Shown piece by piece: positions 24,000 to 34,927 of a DNA stretch of 64,000 nt. Every line of letters begins with the position of its first letter. The first letter of the stretch is position 1. Source of the stretch: Trifolium pratense (Eukaryota > Streptophyta > Magnoliopsida > Fabales > Fabaceae); contig NC_060060.1 in the NCBI RefSeq assembly GCF_020283565.1, forward strand, positions 4,402,001 to 4,466,000, read 5' to 3'. The notes beneath the pieces are model-generated. The model made no database searches and was not told the origin of the DNA. It worked only from the letters and a program-made list of their open reading frames with translations. The translations under genes were made by a program, and so were the position numbers.

Positions 24000-24600
24000 C
24001 ACTACAAGAAAATGACAATTTATTGGCGGCCATAGCCCCTCAATAAGTGGTCAAAACCACTGGTAAAAGGACAATTTACCGGCGGCCTAAATCCTTCAAT
24101 AAAATGGGTGCTGAAAAAGTTACCGGCCTGATCGTCACAAGACATTGTGATGTACAACTCATGACTTACCGGCGACCTGAACCGCCACTATATAAAAGCA
24201 GTGATTTTCCTATGTATAGGCGGCTCAAGCCGCCACAAACTAATGCAGTAATTAAAAAAAAAACATTTGACACATAGCATCATCATGCATTAGCCTGAAG
24301 AACTACTCATCATCTTCCTCACATTCCTCATCGGTTTAATCCTAACATTCAACATCTTCATCTCAATCACAACATGGATCTTCAACACGTGTTTCTGATA
24401 TGAAAAACACTTCACCAAATCACACGTTACAACCAGCTTAGGCCGACACTAAATTATTGGCGGCCTAAGCTTCCAATAAGTTATACGTCCTTTAAAAAAA
24501 ATATTTTTTAATCTTGTGAGAGTTTGTTCTCACTTACCGAGAGTTTAGCCGCCAGCAATTTATTGAGAGTTTAAGCAATCAACTCTCAGTAAGTGTTATT
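24000..24600. mobile_element. End of a CACTA-type (En/Spm) transposon
   Basis: CACTACAAGAAAA at 24000 is the classic CACTA terminal inverted repeat. It is followed by subterminal repeats in both orientations built on TTACCGGCGGCC / GGCGGCC / GCCGCCA (near 24022, 24073, 24170, 24220, 24460 and 24550). I found no matching TTTTCTTGTAGTG terminus in the window, and no transposase, so this is one end only or a decayed copy. Confidence 0.75.
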
Positions 24601-25469
24601 AAATATGACAATAAATTGAAGTATTTTTATATGGCATTTGTTTTGTGTTCATTTTCGGTTGGTTTGCAGCATATCGATATGACGTGTCTGTTCGATTATT
24701 GCGAAATATTTGCTTGTGGGAGGAGATATTTGTAATGCCAGTGGTAGAGAAGCTTGTTCGTGATTTTTTGCTACAGACCCTCGCGAATCAGAGACTATAT
24801 ATGACCATTAGACATGCATAATGGGATGAAAGCTTAGATGAAATTTTTTTCATCACTTTAGTTCATGCAGCAAATTTTTATAAAAAAACAACGGATTTCC
24901 ATAACCACCTATCATTTTTATTTATTGAGGGTTTTCTTATCATTTAAATTTACTTTAGTTTCAATTGAGAGTTTATCCATTCCATATTTCCATGACCATA
25001 AGATCTAATCGTAAATCAGAAATAGTTAAAAATTAGCATTAATAAAAGAAGTAATTAAGAAGACGATATACGTGGTTCATCACAAGTGGTGTGACTACTC
25101 CACGGGCAAATGAACGGTTTTTTTAAAAGTTTGTCGTACGTTCAATTGAAGTTATCAGAAAAAGTATCAAACGGTTTTGAATTTTTATAAAAATTTGTGT
25201 AGTTGATCTACTCAATGAGATCTTTGAATTCAACGGTTGGATTGAAAAAATATAATGCCGATATCAAGTTATTAAGCGGAGTAAGTCAATGGAGACTTAC
25301 TCCTGGAGTCAACATGTTCATTTTTGTGAATTCTTCGCTTAAAATGTACATCTCGAAACAATTTTTTTGTGAATTCTCACATATTCACTTGGTGAAATTT
25401 TATCAAGTATAGATCAAACTTTTGGATGATGACTGGACACAAACAATAAATTTTAGAGGAATATTTTTT
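24601..25469. other. Unassigned repeat-like DNA right of the CACTA end
   Basis: Around 24740-24810 a short frame (EKLVRDFLLQTLANQRLY) looks faintly coding but is too short to assign. The rest contains legume-repeat style phrases (TCAACGGTTGGATTG; GTTCATTTTTGTGAATTCTT), the latter echoed inverted at about 25842-25862. Confidence 0.35.
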
Positions 25470-25545
25470 GTTTACAATGAGTTGTGGATCGAACCCAGGA
25501 CACATATAACATATTACTCAAATCTCTCACCACTATACCAAACTT
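25470..25545 (-). mobile_element. SINE head remnant, minus strand
   Basis: On the minus strand: GTTTGGTATAGTGGTGAGAG (A-box like), then about 30 nt later CTGGGTTCGATCCACAAC (B box). Only the tRNA-like head is clear. Confidence 0.5.
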
Positions 25546-25781
25546 AGTGGCTTTTTAGAGTTACTAAAATTATAGGCTTTTTAGAGGAATGTTTAAATAT
25601 AGAGAAAAACTTCTCTAAAGCATACAACATAGGCAAAATGGTTTAGCAAATTTTGACTTATCTTTAAACAGGCTTACTGTAAGGTGTGATAGACTTGGTA
25701 AACCCTTTTTTAGGATTATACATAGTTAGGGAGGTTTTTGACCTAGTCCCCCTCCTTCTTTTTGTAACTCTTTCCTCATTT

Positions 25782-25784
<3 letters not shown>

Positions 25785-25837
<53 letters not shown>
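25785..25837. repeat. (TA)n microsatellite
   Basis: About 26 TA units. Confidence 0.95.
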
Positions 25838-25840
<3 letters not shown>

Positions 25841-26333
25841 GAAGAATTCACAAAAATGAATATGTTGAAGTTTCTCTATATTATGCCGAGTTTTCTTCAG
25901 ATAACGGATGTTTGAGTAGCTCATAGGCCAATACATTATACATTTTTGTGAAAATGAATCGGCTAATTTTTTTTTTTTTTTTTTTTTTTTATGGATTGCT
26001 ACCCTATACAGCTTTTTATTTATGCATTTTGGTTGTTTATATTCATAACAGTTAATCATACTAATGTTGTCTTCAATTTGTATAAAAGTTTATTCATATT
26101 CGTAACTATTTGTTACTAATTTATTAATTATGCTATTAAAAAATAACAGATTCACCAATTTATGCATCTCTCTCACTATAGCCTGCCGTATAAAATTAGC
26201 AAACCAAACATCTTTCACATTTTAAATGAACCTAAAATGTAAAACTTATCTTATAATAATAATTAGCGGTAGTACATGGCAAAAAACTAACATGATAAGA
26301 TATTCTACACAAGTTACGTAATGCTTTGAATAG
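25838..26333. other. AT-rich spacer with poly-T
   Basis: A run of about 20 T lies near 25970. No gene or defined element seen. Confidence 0.5.
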
Positions 26334-26335
26334 TA

Positions 26336-26480
26336 TTCCTTTCGGTCCTAAATATATAGATGAAGTTTACTTTTTAGATTTATTGAGAATCTAATCTATC
26401 TGAATCATACCATATACATTAAATTCTCAATAAATCTAAAAAATAAACTTCCTCATTCGTATATTTAGGATTGGAGGGAG
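26336..26480. mobile_element. Stowaway-type MITE (145 bp)
   Basis: Long inverted repeats: TTCGGTCCTAAATATATAGA on the left, the counterpart TATATTTAGGATTGGAGGGAG at the right end, each with TTTAGATTTATTGAGAAT further in. TA dinucleotides flank both sides (26334-26335 and 26481-26482). Confidence 0.8.
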
Positions 26481-26778
26481 TAAAACATTAGCAACAAAAA
26501 AGATAAAATGATTACACCCAATAGTAAAATATTCTAAATTTTTTTTATTGGTTACGACGTCGTGGTTTAAACTATCCGTTATTGATACTTGTTCTATTTC
26601 CTCTCTGAACCCAATCTTTTACCAATTGTTGAATGAGTCCAGTATTTAAAGACACCTCATCTTAACCAAAGTTATCGAATAACATACATAGACAATGCAC
26701 GTAGAAACACAATTAGCATACAGTTAACACTTCAAAATATTATTATGTAGTTTAAATGAACTTTGCCTATAGAGTATC

Positions 26779-26951
26779 ATTATTCAATTAAACTCTACTG
26801 TAGCTAAGAATTTACTTAGCTAAATTATTTTTTAGGCAAAAGATTTACCTTTTTTTTTTTAAAATTTAAAATAGTCATTTAATTTATTTTTTTATAAAAT
26901 TAATAGTCATTTTCTTTTGACGAAACCTTATGTTGATATAACATTAGGACT
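26779..26951. repeat. Direct repeat, copy 1 (about 170 bp)
   Basis: Matches 27580-27747 in the same orientation, including CTGTAGCTAAGAATTTACTT, AGGCAAAAGATTTAC, and GACGAAACCTTATGTTGATA near the end. The copies lie about 800 bp apart. They could be terminal repeats of a small retroelement or a local duplication. Confidence 0.75.
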
Positions 26952-27087
26952 ATATATTACAGGAATATATATTATGTATGTATGCATGAAAGTTCTTCTG
27001 ACAGGAATATATATTACAGTTTCATTCCTACGTATCAAGTACATTTCGGTTCAAATTTGATACGGTTTGTATGTTATAAATTTAGAG

Positions 27088-27266
27088 TAGTGATATTTGT
27101 ACATCAATTTTTGGGACAACAAATTGGGACAACATTTTTTCCTTCTACTTTTGGGGCAAAATCAATAAAGAGAAAGAAAGTAGGAGAGAGGGTACAAATA
27201 TAATGAGAGTATGAAAGAGAAAGTTGTTTAAAAGTTGTTCAAAATTTGTTGTACAAATATCATTTA
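27088..27266. mobile_element. Small MITE between the direct repeats
   Basis: Left end GTGATATTTGTACATCAA and right end TTGTTGTACAAATATCAT are inverted relatives; the interior is AT-rich. The TSD is unclear, so the superfamily is not assigned. Confidence 0.55.
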
Positions 27267-27579
27267 TCCCAAATGAATTTTGAGTCGTTCATTTTTCTTT
27301 TGAAATGTTGTGTTGTTTGGTGAAGAATTGCATTGGTTGGTCATGGGGATGTGATTGAAATCATTTCATAAACAGTTTGAGGATTGATTTTGGCAAGTAA
27401 TATTGAAGGAGAAAAGAACACATGACTATGGTGAAAGGTACACATTTAAATTGTTTTGATATGTTATTATGATATGCATGATTTAGAAACTTAAAAGTAT
27501 GTGAATTTTGCCAAGTTTGAATAAGTTTGGTTTACGAGACATGCTTTTATGTGATCTTTTAATATAAAAGTAGGGTATA

Positions 27580-27747
27580 ATTATTCAATTAAACTTTACT
27601 GTAGCTAAGAATTTACTTGATTAAATTTTTTTTAGGCAAAAGATTTACTTTTTTTTTTAAAAAATTTAAAATAGTCATTTAATTTTTTTTTATATAAAAT
27701 AGTCATTTTCTTTTGACGAAACCTTATGTTGATATAACATTAGGACT
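27580..27747. repeat. Direct repeat, copy 2
   Basis: Partner of 26779-26951; ends with the same ATAACATTAGGACT word. Confidence 0.75.
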
Positions 27748-27824
27748 TAGGAGCATCCAAATCATCAGATCCACTTATTCTAAAATATTTATGATACAAA
27801 CTCTTTCTATAACAAACTCGGAGT

Positions 27825-27830
<6 letters not shown>

Positions 27831-27869
<39 letters not shown>
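27831..27869. repeat. (CT)n microsatellite
   Basis: About 19 CT units. Confidence 0.95.
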
Positions 27870-27871
<2 letters not shown>

Positions 27872-27989
27872 ATGACTGTAACAAACTCTTTCTATCTCCG
27901 ATGAGTATAACAAACTCCATCCGATGACAAGAAGATGATGATGATGAACATGATGAACATTGCACATAAATTTCAAAGCATGTGTGAAC

Positions 27990-28386
27990 ACACTAAACTT
28001 TAGGTTCGATTCGTCCCCACCATAAACTGAATGCAAAAAGGTTAACCGGCGAATTCCCTTCAGGATACTTTGGAAACCTTGACATGGATTGCATACACAT
28101 ATCAAGCATATCGATCAATGATATTTTACAGAATAAAGTTCCTTAAAATTCCTCTCGTGCACTAGAGAAATGAAGAAATATTTAGAAATATTTTGTAAAC
28201 AGAATCCTGACTCATGAAAACATAATTTCTGTTGTATGTTTTCTGCCTCCTAAGTGTCTCTATTTATAGAGAAACTTATGTCAAATGATGAAGGGACACA
28301 ACCTTTAAAAGGATTTCAAAAATGTAAATTTGAATTTCAAATTAACCATTGCAACCTTTCAAATATATTTTCGAAAATATCCAACA
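27990..28386 (-). mobile_element. Probable LTR (solo or truncated), minus strand
   Basis: Read on the minus strand it begins TGTTGGATATTTTCGAAAAT at 28386, the usual TG-start of an LTR. A TATAAATAGAGACACTTAGG promoter-like box follows at about 28266-28247, then a leader with GTTTATGGTGGGGACGAATC, a phrase typical of legume copia LTRs. The other boundary, PBS and any internal region are not identifiable, so the left coordinate is approximate. Confidence 0.45.
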
Positions 28387-28840
28387 TGCTCTATCTGAGC
28401 ATGTTACTGTAAGAAAAAGAGAATTCATAAAGAATGTCATCTCCCTTGTATCACAAAATTTCACTTTCCTTTCTGCCTTGGTTGCGATTGTGATACACCC
28501 GACAATTCAGCAAACTTTCCATGACAAGATAACTTCTGCTGCAATCTTTGTTCTTCACTTTACTTTCCTGTATGTGATGTTCTTGGAGATGGACCAAAAC
28601 TGGGACTTGGTTAATGGTTCGGTTATGTTGCTTATAGCTCTAACCATGCTTGGTTCCAGGCTACTGTTTACGGTGATTTCTCCGATTTTAATCTTGTTTT
28701 GCATAATTGCATGGATTATTGATTATGCTGTTTTTGAAAAAGTTTCTTTTAAAGATTCAGCCTTGTCTGCGAAAGATCCACTCCTTCATGCTTCAACTCT
28801 TTCTCGCACTTCCTCCACTCCTTGCGGTCCAGTGAAATGA
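28387..28840 (+). pseudogene. 5'-truncated gene fragment for a small multi-pass membrane protein
   Basis: The open frame has a stop (TAA) at 28343 and runs to TGA at 28838-28840 with no ATG in its first third; its first codons lie in the LTR-like sequence. What remains has a charged start (VTVRKREFIKN), about three hydrophobic segments (FTFLSALVAIVIHP; AAIFVLHFTFLYVMFLE; LLFTVISPILILFCIIAWII) and a Ser/Thr-rich polar tail. The order KRE-F/L-I, FTF, then a helix ending in an aromatic-rich stretch loosely parallels the protein at 34928-35581. I infer, weakly, that both belong to one unrecognised legume family. Function unknown. An upstream exon beyond the LTR cannot be excluded. Confidence 0.45.
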
Positions 28841-29878
28841 ATACTGATGGTGAAAAAAAATTGAAGTATTTAAGTATTACAACAATTAATATATGACAAC
28901 AACCAAGAATTTTAGAGCTTTTTCTTTATGAGTTTCCAGAAAAGTTTAAGAGAAGAGAGATTTATGAACGCTTTGTTGAACTAATTTGTGTGACCCTCCG
29001 TCCTAAAAGTACGAGTAAAAACTTTAAGGATTTTTTTTTTATTTCATTGTCCAACTTAATTTCAATAATGTTTTTGGATAGATTCTTATTTTTTTTTGGT
29101 CAAGGTTTTTGGACAGATTCTATTAAAAGTTAAAATTTTAATGGCCGGATGCTTCATTGGTCCCCTGCAATATAAAAACAAATTAAGAGGAACTGCCCTC
29201 GATTCTATAGAATTGACGGTGTTTAGAGTGTTAATATAGTAAAATAGAAATGACATTGTACTACTATTTTGTCGAGGTAAATAAAGTATGTCTTATTTTC
29301 ACTATAATTTAAATTCAATTTCTTTCGAACGATTTATCTAAAAAAAATATTAATTACTTAAATTCAATATCTTGATTAAAGTATTCGCTCTTTCTTATTA
29401 ATTAGTGTTGGTTTGACATGGATTGCACATGTTATTCTTCACAAATTCAAAGAATCGAGCATATGACATTAAATAACTAATATATGTACTAATAATAATA
29501 AATATTTAAATTTTGATTATAATAAATAACAAAAGTGCTTGTTCAAAAATAAATAAATAACAAAAGTGTAAAATGAAAAAAAATTAAAAATTAAGGGTTG
29601 TGATCATAACAACTCTATAATTTATTATAATGTATCTATAATTTCGAGGAAAAAAATCATATGATGGTGTATACTAGGAGGTTGATAGGATATCCTAACC
29701 ATAATCCTATCCTATCCTAATCTTAATATTATAAGCTTATTACGTTTGTCTAACCCTAATTTCTTCCCTCTCAACTTCCCTTTCATTTTTTACTTTAATT
29801 TTCCACTAGACTCTTCCAATATTCAATTCAAAATTAAATTAAATAAGATAAGATGTGTGTTACATATTTTCATTTAAG

Positions 29879-29936
<58 letters not shown>

Positions 29937-30190
29937 GTCTTCCATTAATTTTGTAATCATCTCAACTTCAACTCTTTCCAGTCATACGCTTTATTTTTCT
30001 TGCAAATTCATTGTTTGAAAAGTTGCATTTTCGTCATTTCCCCCCTTATATTTTGTCTTATTCACTTCATTTAGTAATTATTTTCTTTATGGTATAATTG
30101 GGTCATTAGATCCAAATCTCATAATACAACAATGATGCATTTTTTGTCACATTTTATTTAAGAAGACACCTTTAACTATAGATGTTATTG
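28841..30190. other. AT-rich spacer
   Basis: No gene seen. A partial Stowaway-like word (CCTCCGTCCTAAAAGTACGA) lies near 28995 without a partner. Holds the (AT)n tract listed separately. Confidence 0.5.
29881..29932. repeat. (AT)n microsatellite
   Basis: About 26 AT units. Confidence 0.95.
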
Positions 30191-30710
30191 CTATCTGTCA
30201 TGATTTATGTTGTTATGGTTTCTCAATCTTGTAATAATAAGTCTTGTTCCATTGCATAATCCTAATTTTTTATTCAAATTCCTTAATAGCATAACAAGAA
30301 CTCCAACTTTAAGTCTCAACTTGTGATTTGGGAGTCCTGACGTAGAAATCGTGTTAAAAAATTCGGGAGTATGAACATCATCCATTGTTTGACCATCTAC
30401 ATTATGTGCGAGTGGAGTATCATAACTCAAATATGTTTTTTCTTCACCAGGAATTAAATCCAACATATAATTATTTATTATGTCGACTATTGAATTTTTA
30501 GGAGCTAATATAGCTCTATTTTGGAAACACGTTATATCGTTCATGTTTTGTAAAAGTTGGGGATATGTGCTTTAAAAGATAGAAACAAGAGGATCACATG
30601 AATTTGGAATCAATAAATCTGATGAAATGTCAAGTTCTAAATCATCGTCGTTGTCATCTTCAATTTCTCCATCGCCAACACCCAAAACCCATTTAGAAAA
30701 CAATCTTCTT
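30191..30710 (-). pseudogene. Helitron PIF1-like helicase fragment
   Basis: Minus-strand reading gives KWVLGVGDGEIEDD, DLLIP, a stop in SIF*STYPQLLQ, then FQNRAILAPKNSIVDIINNY, LIPGEEKTYLS, TPEFFN, GLPNHKLRLKVGVLVMLLRN and GLCNGTRLI. This order is the C-terminal part of the PIF1-like helicase encoded by plant Helitrons. The in-frame TAA, the missing Walker motifs upstream and the loss of homology just after TRLI show a decayed scrap. No Helitron termini were located. Confidence 0.8.
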
Positions 30711-30823
30711 TGATTCGGAAAGGTTAGGATACATTGTTAGCAAATGAAACATATGTGAATCAGTGATTTTTTTTCGTAATTAATAATATAGATATCGTAC
30801 CTGTTTTATGTTATCAATCAAAC

Positions 30824-31018
30824 ATGTATTATTTAACAATAAAAAACCCTATTAACAAAAATATTTTCCCAATCTTATACGTACTACTGCTATCAAGTGC
30901 AACAACAGTTATAGAATTGAGCTTTGTTTCGCAGATTGCTGCTACCACCATTTTGATCTCATGGGCGATCTTAATTGTGAACGTTGTTTATGTTAACTGG
31001 AAAGAATTTACAAATTGA
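30824..31018 (+). CDS. Hypothetical 64-aa membrane peptide
   Basis: A short frame from ATG 30824 to TGA, with two hydrophobic stretches (ILYVLLLSSATTVI and ATTILISWAILIVNVVYV). Composition resembles a terminal part of the membrane proteins at 28387 and 34928, but there is no clear alignment. It may be a scrap of the same family or chance; I do not recognise it. Confidence 0.25.
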   Translation: MYYLTIKNPINKNIFPILYVLLLSSATTVIELSFVSQIAATTILISWAILIVNVVYVNWKEFTN

Positions 31019-31729
31019 TAGCAATTATTTTTGTCCTATCCCTAGTTTGCAATATTTATGGCATGGTGCACATTTTAAGAGAAAACGTTAGGCCGAACTA
31101 CATGACATATTATATTCAGAAAAATAAGTTAAAATTTTTATATTAGTTGAATCTGCAAGATTAATTAGTTTCATAATTGAGACGGTGTGTATAAATTGAT
31201 CATAGAGTGCATCATGCACAACAATGAAACTACAATGGATTTGTGTGTTTAAGATTGGCTTCATTGAGTTGAGGACTTGAGGTATAGTATTTGTAAGACA
31301 ACAATATACGTATAGTGGTATATGTTCATTAGATATTTTATGTTATAACTAACAATTAATAAAAATGTTACTAATTTTGAGACATAACAGAGGTATAGTC
31401 GATAACATATAGTGCACATACATTTATACATAGCTTTCTCAAATTGCATAGAGAGTAAAAGGGGGGAGAGAAAAGATATTAAAGGATATATTTTTTTTTT
31501 GAACGGCTATTAAAGGATATAATACCTTGAAGACAAGACAATTTTATCCCCTATTACAGGGTCATGTTAAAACATTTTCCTAATCTAACATTATCCCTAG
31601 TAAGCATTATCCCTCAAGCATTATTAGCAAAGAGCGAGCTAGACAAAGACAACTCTCAGGAAAGTGTATCAATCTTCACCAAAGGCAAGTTAGACAAAGC
31701 GTACATCTTTGCCAAAACATCAACACACA
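31019..31729. other. Spacer, no gene seen
   Basis: AT-rich DNA without supported features. Confidence 0.45.
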
Positions 31730-31731
31730 TA

Positions 31732-32012
31732 CTCCCTCCGGTCATTTTTATAAGAAACACTTTGAAAAAGGAAACACATTTAACATAGTTATTTTCATTT
31801 AATACTCTTATAAATTTAAATTTATTCCATGTATACCCTTATTTAATTACTTTTTATTCAACTAACTTACTTATTTTTAAATTCTCACTCATAATAAATA
31901 AGGGCATAAGTGAAATTGAACATTTAAACCATTTGAAAATTGGTCAAAGTTTTTTATAAAAAAGACCAAATTTTTTTTCCAAAGTGTTCCTTATAAAAAG
32001 GACCGGAGGGAA
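31732..32012. mobile_element. Stowaway-type MITE (about 280 bp)
   Basis: Left end CTCCCTCCGGTCATTTTTAT, right end TTATAAAAAGGACCGGAGGG, with AAACAC/GTGTT words following inward on each side. TA flanks are at 31730-31731 and about 32013-32014. Confidence 0.8.
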
Positions 32013-32445
32013 TATTACCTTCATGGCGAGTATGATTAATCACTACATCGTACTCATTAGCAATCACTTAAGTTACGAATACTATGTATCTCATTGACAA
32101 ATCGATGGTGAACCGAAACTCTATCACGAATTAAATTTATTGACTAAAGCAATTCTGAATAACAAATAACTTTCATGTATCCGCTAACTCTTATTTTGAG
32201 ACGGGCTACAATTTTTTTTTTGATTTGGTAATCTATTTTTTATATTTCTTTGGTAAATTAAAGTATTAAACATCCTTATAATTCCACTCCAACTCCAACC
32301 ACAAATAATCCTTGTGTATTGACCCAAAGAAAGTACAGTTTGAAAAAAAACAAGTAATTCATGTTTGTTTTATTTGGACGTGTAGTGGGAGTCAGAGTAG
32401 TACTAACCTAAACAAGGCTCTCACCTCACCTCTTAGACTGTATAT

Positions 32446-32472
32446 GCGCCAGCGCCAGCGCCAGCGCCAGCC
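32446..32472. repeat. GCGCCA hexamer repeat
   Basis: Four tandem copies of CCAGCG in otherwise AT-rich DNA. Confidence 0.9.
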
Positions 32473-32512
32473 TATAACAAACTTTTTTTTCTCTCTAAGA
32501 TCGTACATATTG

Positions 32513-32915
32513 AGGGTCCGTTTGGTAAAAATAAGCTATAAGCTAGCTGATAGCTGATAAGCTAGCTGATAGCTGAAAAGCTAGCTTATAGCTGATAGCT
32601 GAAAAGCTAGCTTATTGAAATTAAAGTGTTTGGTAAAATTAGCTTTTAAAGTGGTTATTAAATATAAAATTACATAATTGATAGTGGGTAGTTTATTTTT
32701 TAGAGTGGGTAGTTATTAAATTAAAGGGTAAAAATGGAATAAAGTGTAAAAAGCTATAAGCTATAAGCTCAAATGCTACTTAAAATAGCATCTGAAAAAA
32801 AGCTATAAGCTAGTACAAAAAGCTTGTTACCAAACACCTCTAATTTTTTGAAACAAGCTTATAAGCTCATATAATAAGCTATAAGCTAGCTTATTTGTGT
32901 TACCAAACAGAGCCT
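32513..32915. mobile_element. hAT-like MITE with AGCTATAAGC subrepeats
   Basis: Left terminus AGGGTCCGTTTGGTAA and right terminus TTACCAAACAGAGCCT are inverted relatives. The subterminal DNA is dense with AAGCTAGCTTATAGC-type palindromic words. The GTTTGGTAA terminus is a common plant hAT-like signature. An 8-bp target duplication is not evident. Confidence 0.7.
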
Positions 32916-33585
32916 GAGATTCTTTAATAATATTTTCAAAGCAATTTTGTATTAAAATTTTTAGATAAAGAGACACATATAAAAATAATTTTTTAAAATT
33001 TTGTGTAATTAATTTTTTAAATATTAATTTTTCTATTGTTGAGTATGTCTTGAAATCTCGATTACAAGAAGTCAGAGTTTTTTTTTTCAAGTTTTGGAGC
33101 TGCAAGCTCATGGGGCGCAGCGCAGGGTGAGCCTATGAGCAGGAACTCGCTGGCTGCTGCGCCAGGTGTAGGCCCATGGGCGCGCGGCGCACCTATGAGC
33201 ACATATTTAGTTTTGTTGATTTTTTTTGGAAAAAAACATATTTTCGTCACTCTAACTTAGATTTGTTTTATTTTAAAAACAGATTTGTTACTAATTTTTA
33301 AGCTTATATTTTTTTTTATAAATAACGATTTATTCATAAAAAAATTGAGAGAGCAACTCAAGAGAGTAGAGATGTAGGGAATCAATTAGGATTTGCGGCC
33401 GACACAAAGCTAGGGTTTTGGAGAGAAACAAGAGGGCTGTCTCTCGGGTTTACTCTAGGTTTGGGCAAAGGGATTGATTATACCTTGAGAAACACTTATC
33501 AAATTGAGTCTTTTGGCCATGGAAAGTATAAATAATATTGTATTTTAATTTAAAGTTTTTTGTTATTATCCTTAAAAAAAAAAAA
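32916..33585. other. Spacer with GC-rich island and retroelement-like stretch
   Basis: 33105-33200 is unusually GC-rich (GGGGCGCAGCGCAGG; GGGCGCGCGGCGCACC) with repeated CTCATG/CATGGG words. 33355-33510 has LTR-like phrases (GGCCGACACAAAGC, AGGGTTTTGGAGAG). No coding region is supported. Confidence 0.4.
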
Positions 33586-33790
33586 TTAGTTATAACAAGA
33601 TAAAGAGGATAATGTAAACAAATCAACCCAATACTTAATTTAAATAAACTACAAAATACATAAAGAAAAAATAAATGAAGTCACTTAAAAGTTAAAACAA
33701 CTAAAATTAACAAACTTAATAAACTTACTTAAAACTAAAATAAAGAACAAATACTTTTCTTAAACTGACATAAACATAATTTTCATAAAC

Positions 33791-34141
33791 CTATATATTT
33801 TCTCCCAAGACTTTCGTAGCTGTAGGAGTAGGATAATACATAGCAATCAGAAATGCAGTTACCCAAACAAGGGCACCAAGAAATGTTGGGACCCCAAATA
33901 TTAATATCTTGTATTTAAAGCGGTAATATAATTTGATAATACCATTCATAGCAACAGTAACAAGATTTGGGAAGCAAACAACATTCATTCCCACTAACCA
34001 CCAAATAACAACAACAATGGTAGCAATAAAATTCCCACAAAGTGTATGAAGCATGAACACATATGGAAGAATAAAGGCTACCAAGAAACAAACAACTTCA
34101 CGGACACATCCAGACTCTCGAATCAAATCTCTATTAGAGGT
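33791..34141 (-). pseudogene. Truncated copy 1 of the membrane-protein gene
   Basis: Encodes the C-terminal half only (from the DLIRESG position to the NI end, about 112 codons), nearly identical to the intact gene at 34928-35581 and free of stops. It lacks the N-terminal half and any start codon at its 5' border. The homology stops at a poly-A (poly-T on the coding strand) junction at about 34150. Confidence 0.75.
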
Positions 34142-34358
34142 GATGGTAAAAAAAAAGATATTAGTTATAACAAGATAAAGAGGTTAATGTAAACAAATCA
34201 ACCTAATACTTAATTTAAATAAACTACAAAATACATAAAGAAAAAATAAATAAAGTCACTTAAAACAACTAAAATTAACAAACTTAATAAACTTACTTAA
34301 AACTAAAATAATGAACAAATACTTTTCTTAAACTGAGATAAACATAATTTTCATAAAC

Positions 34359-34710
34359 CTATATATTTCCTCTCAAGACTTTCGTAGCTGTAGGAGTAGG
34401 ATAATACTTAGCAATTAGAAATGCAGTTACCCAAACAAGGGCACCAAGAAATGTTGGGACCCCAAATATTAATATCTTGTATTTAAATCGGTAATATAAT
34501 TTGATAATACCATTCATAGCAGCAGTAACAAGATTTGGGAAGCAAACAACATTCATTCCCACTAACCACCAAATAACAACAACAATGGTAGCAATAAAAT
34601 TCCCACAAAGTGTATGAAGCATGAACACAGATGAAAGAATAAAGGCTACCAAGAAACAAACAACTTCACGGACACATTCAGACTCTCGAATCAAATCTCT
34701 GTTAGAGGTG
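34359..34710 (-). pseudogene. Truncated copy 2 of the membrane-protein gene
   Basis: Same as copy 1: an open C-terminal half with a few substitutions, such as RESEC for RESGC. On the coding strand the border reads a poly-T tract, then ACCATCACCTCTAACAG, which resembles a splice acceptor, so it could in principle serve as an alternative terminal exon of the gene upstream. No transcript evidence is available. Confidence 0.75.
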
Positions 34711-34927
34711 ATGGTAAAAAAAAAAGATATTAGTTATAACAAGATAAAGAGGATAATGTAAACAAATCAACCCAATACTTAATTTAAACAAACTACAAAA
34801 TACATAAAGAAAAAATAAATAAAGTCACTTAAAACAACTAAAATTAACAAACTTAACAAACTTACTTAAAACTAAAATAAAGAACAAATACTTTTCTTAA
34901 ACTGACATAAACATAATTTTCATAAAC

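Noticed and set aside
25784..26059. 91-codon frame ending in an Ile-Tyr run
   Set aside because: Produced by the (TA)n microsatellite.
27740..28105. 121-codon minus-strand frame with an Arg-Glu run
   Set aside because: Produced by the (CT)n microsatellite and LTR-like DNA.
28990..29130. Another Stowaway MITE starting CCTCCGTCCTAAAA
   Set aside because: Only one end is visible; no inverted partner nearby.
33062..33250. GC-rich frame with Ala/Pro/His content
   Set aside because: Short, in repeat-like DNA, no recognisable domain; base composition reflects the GC island, not coding selection.
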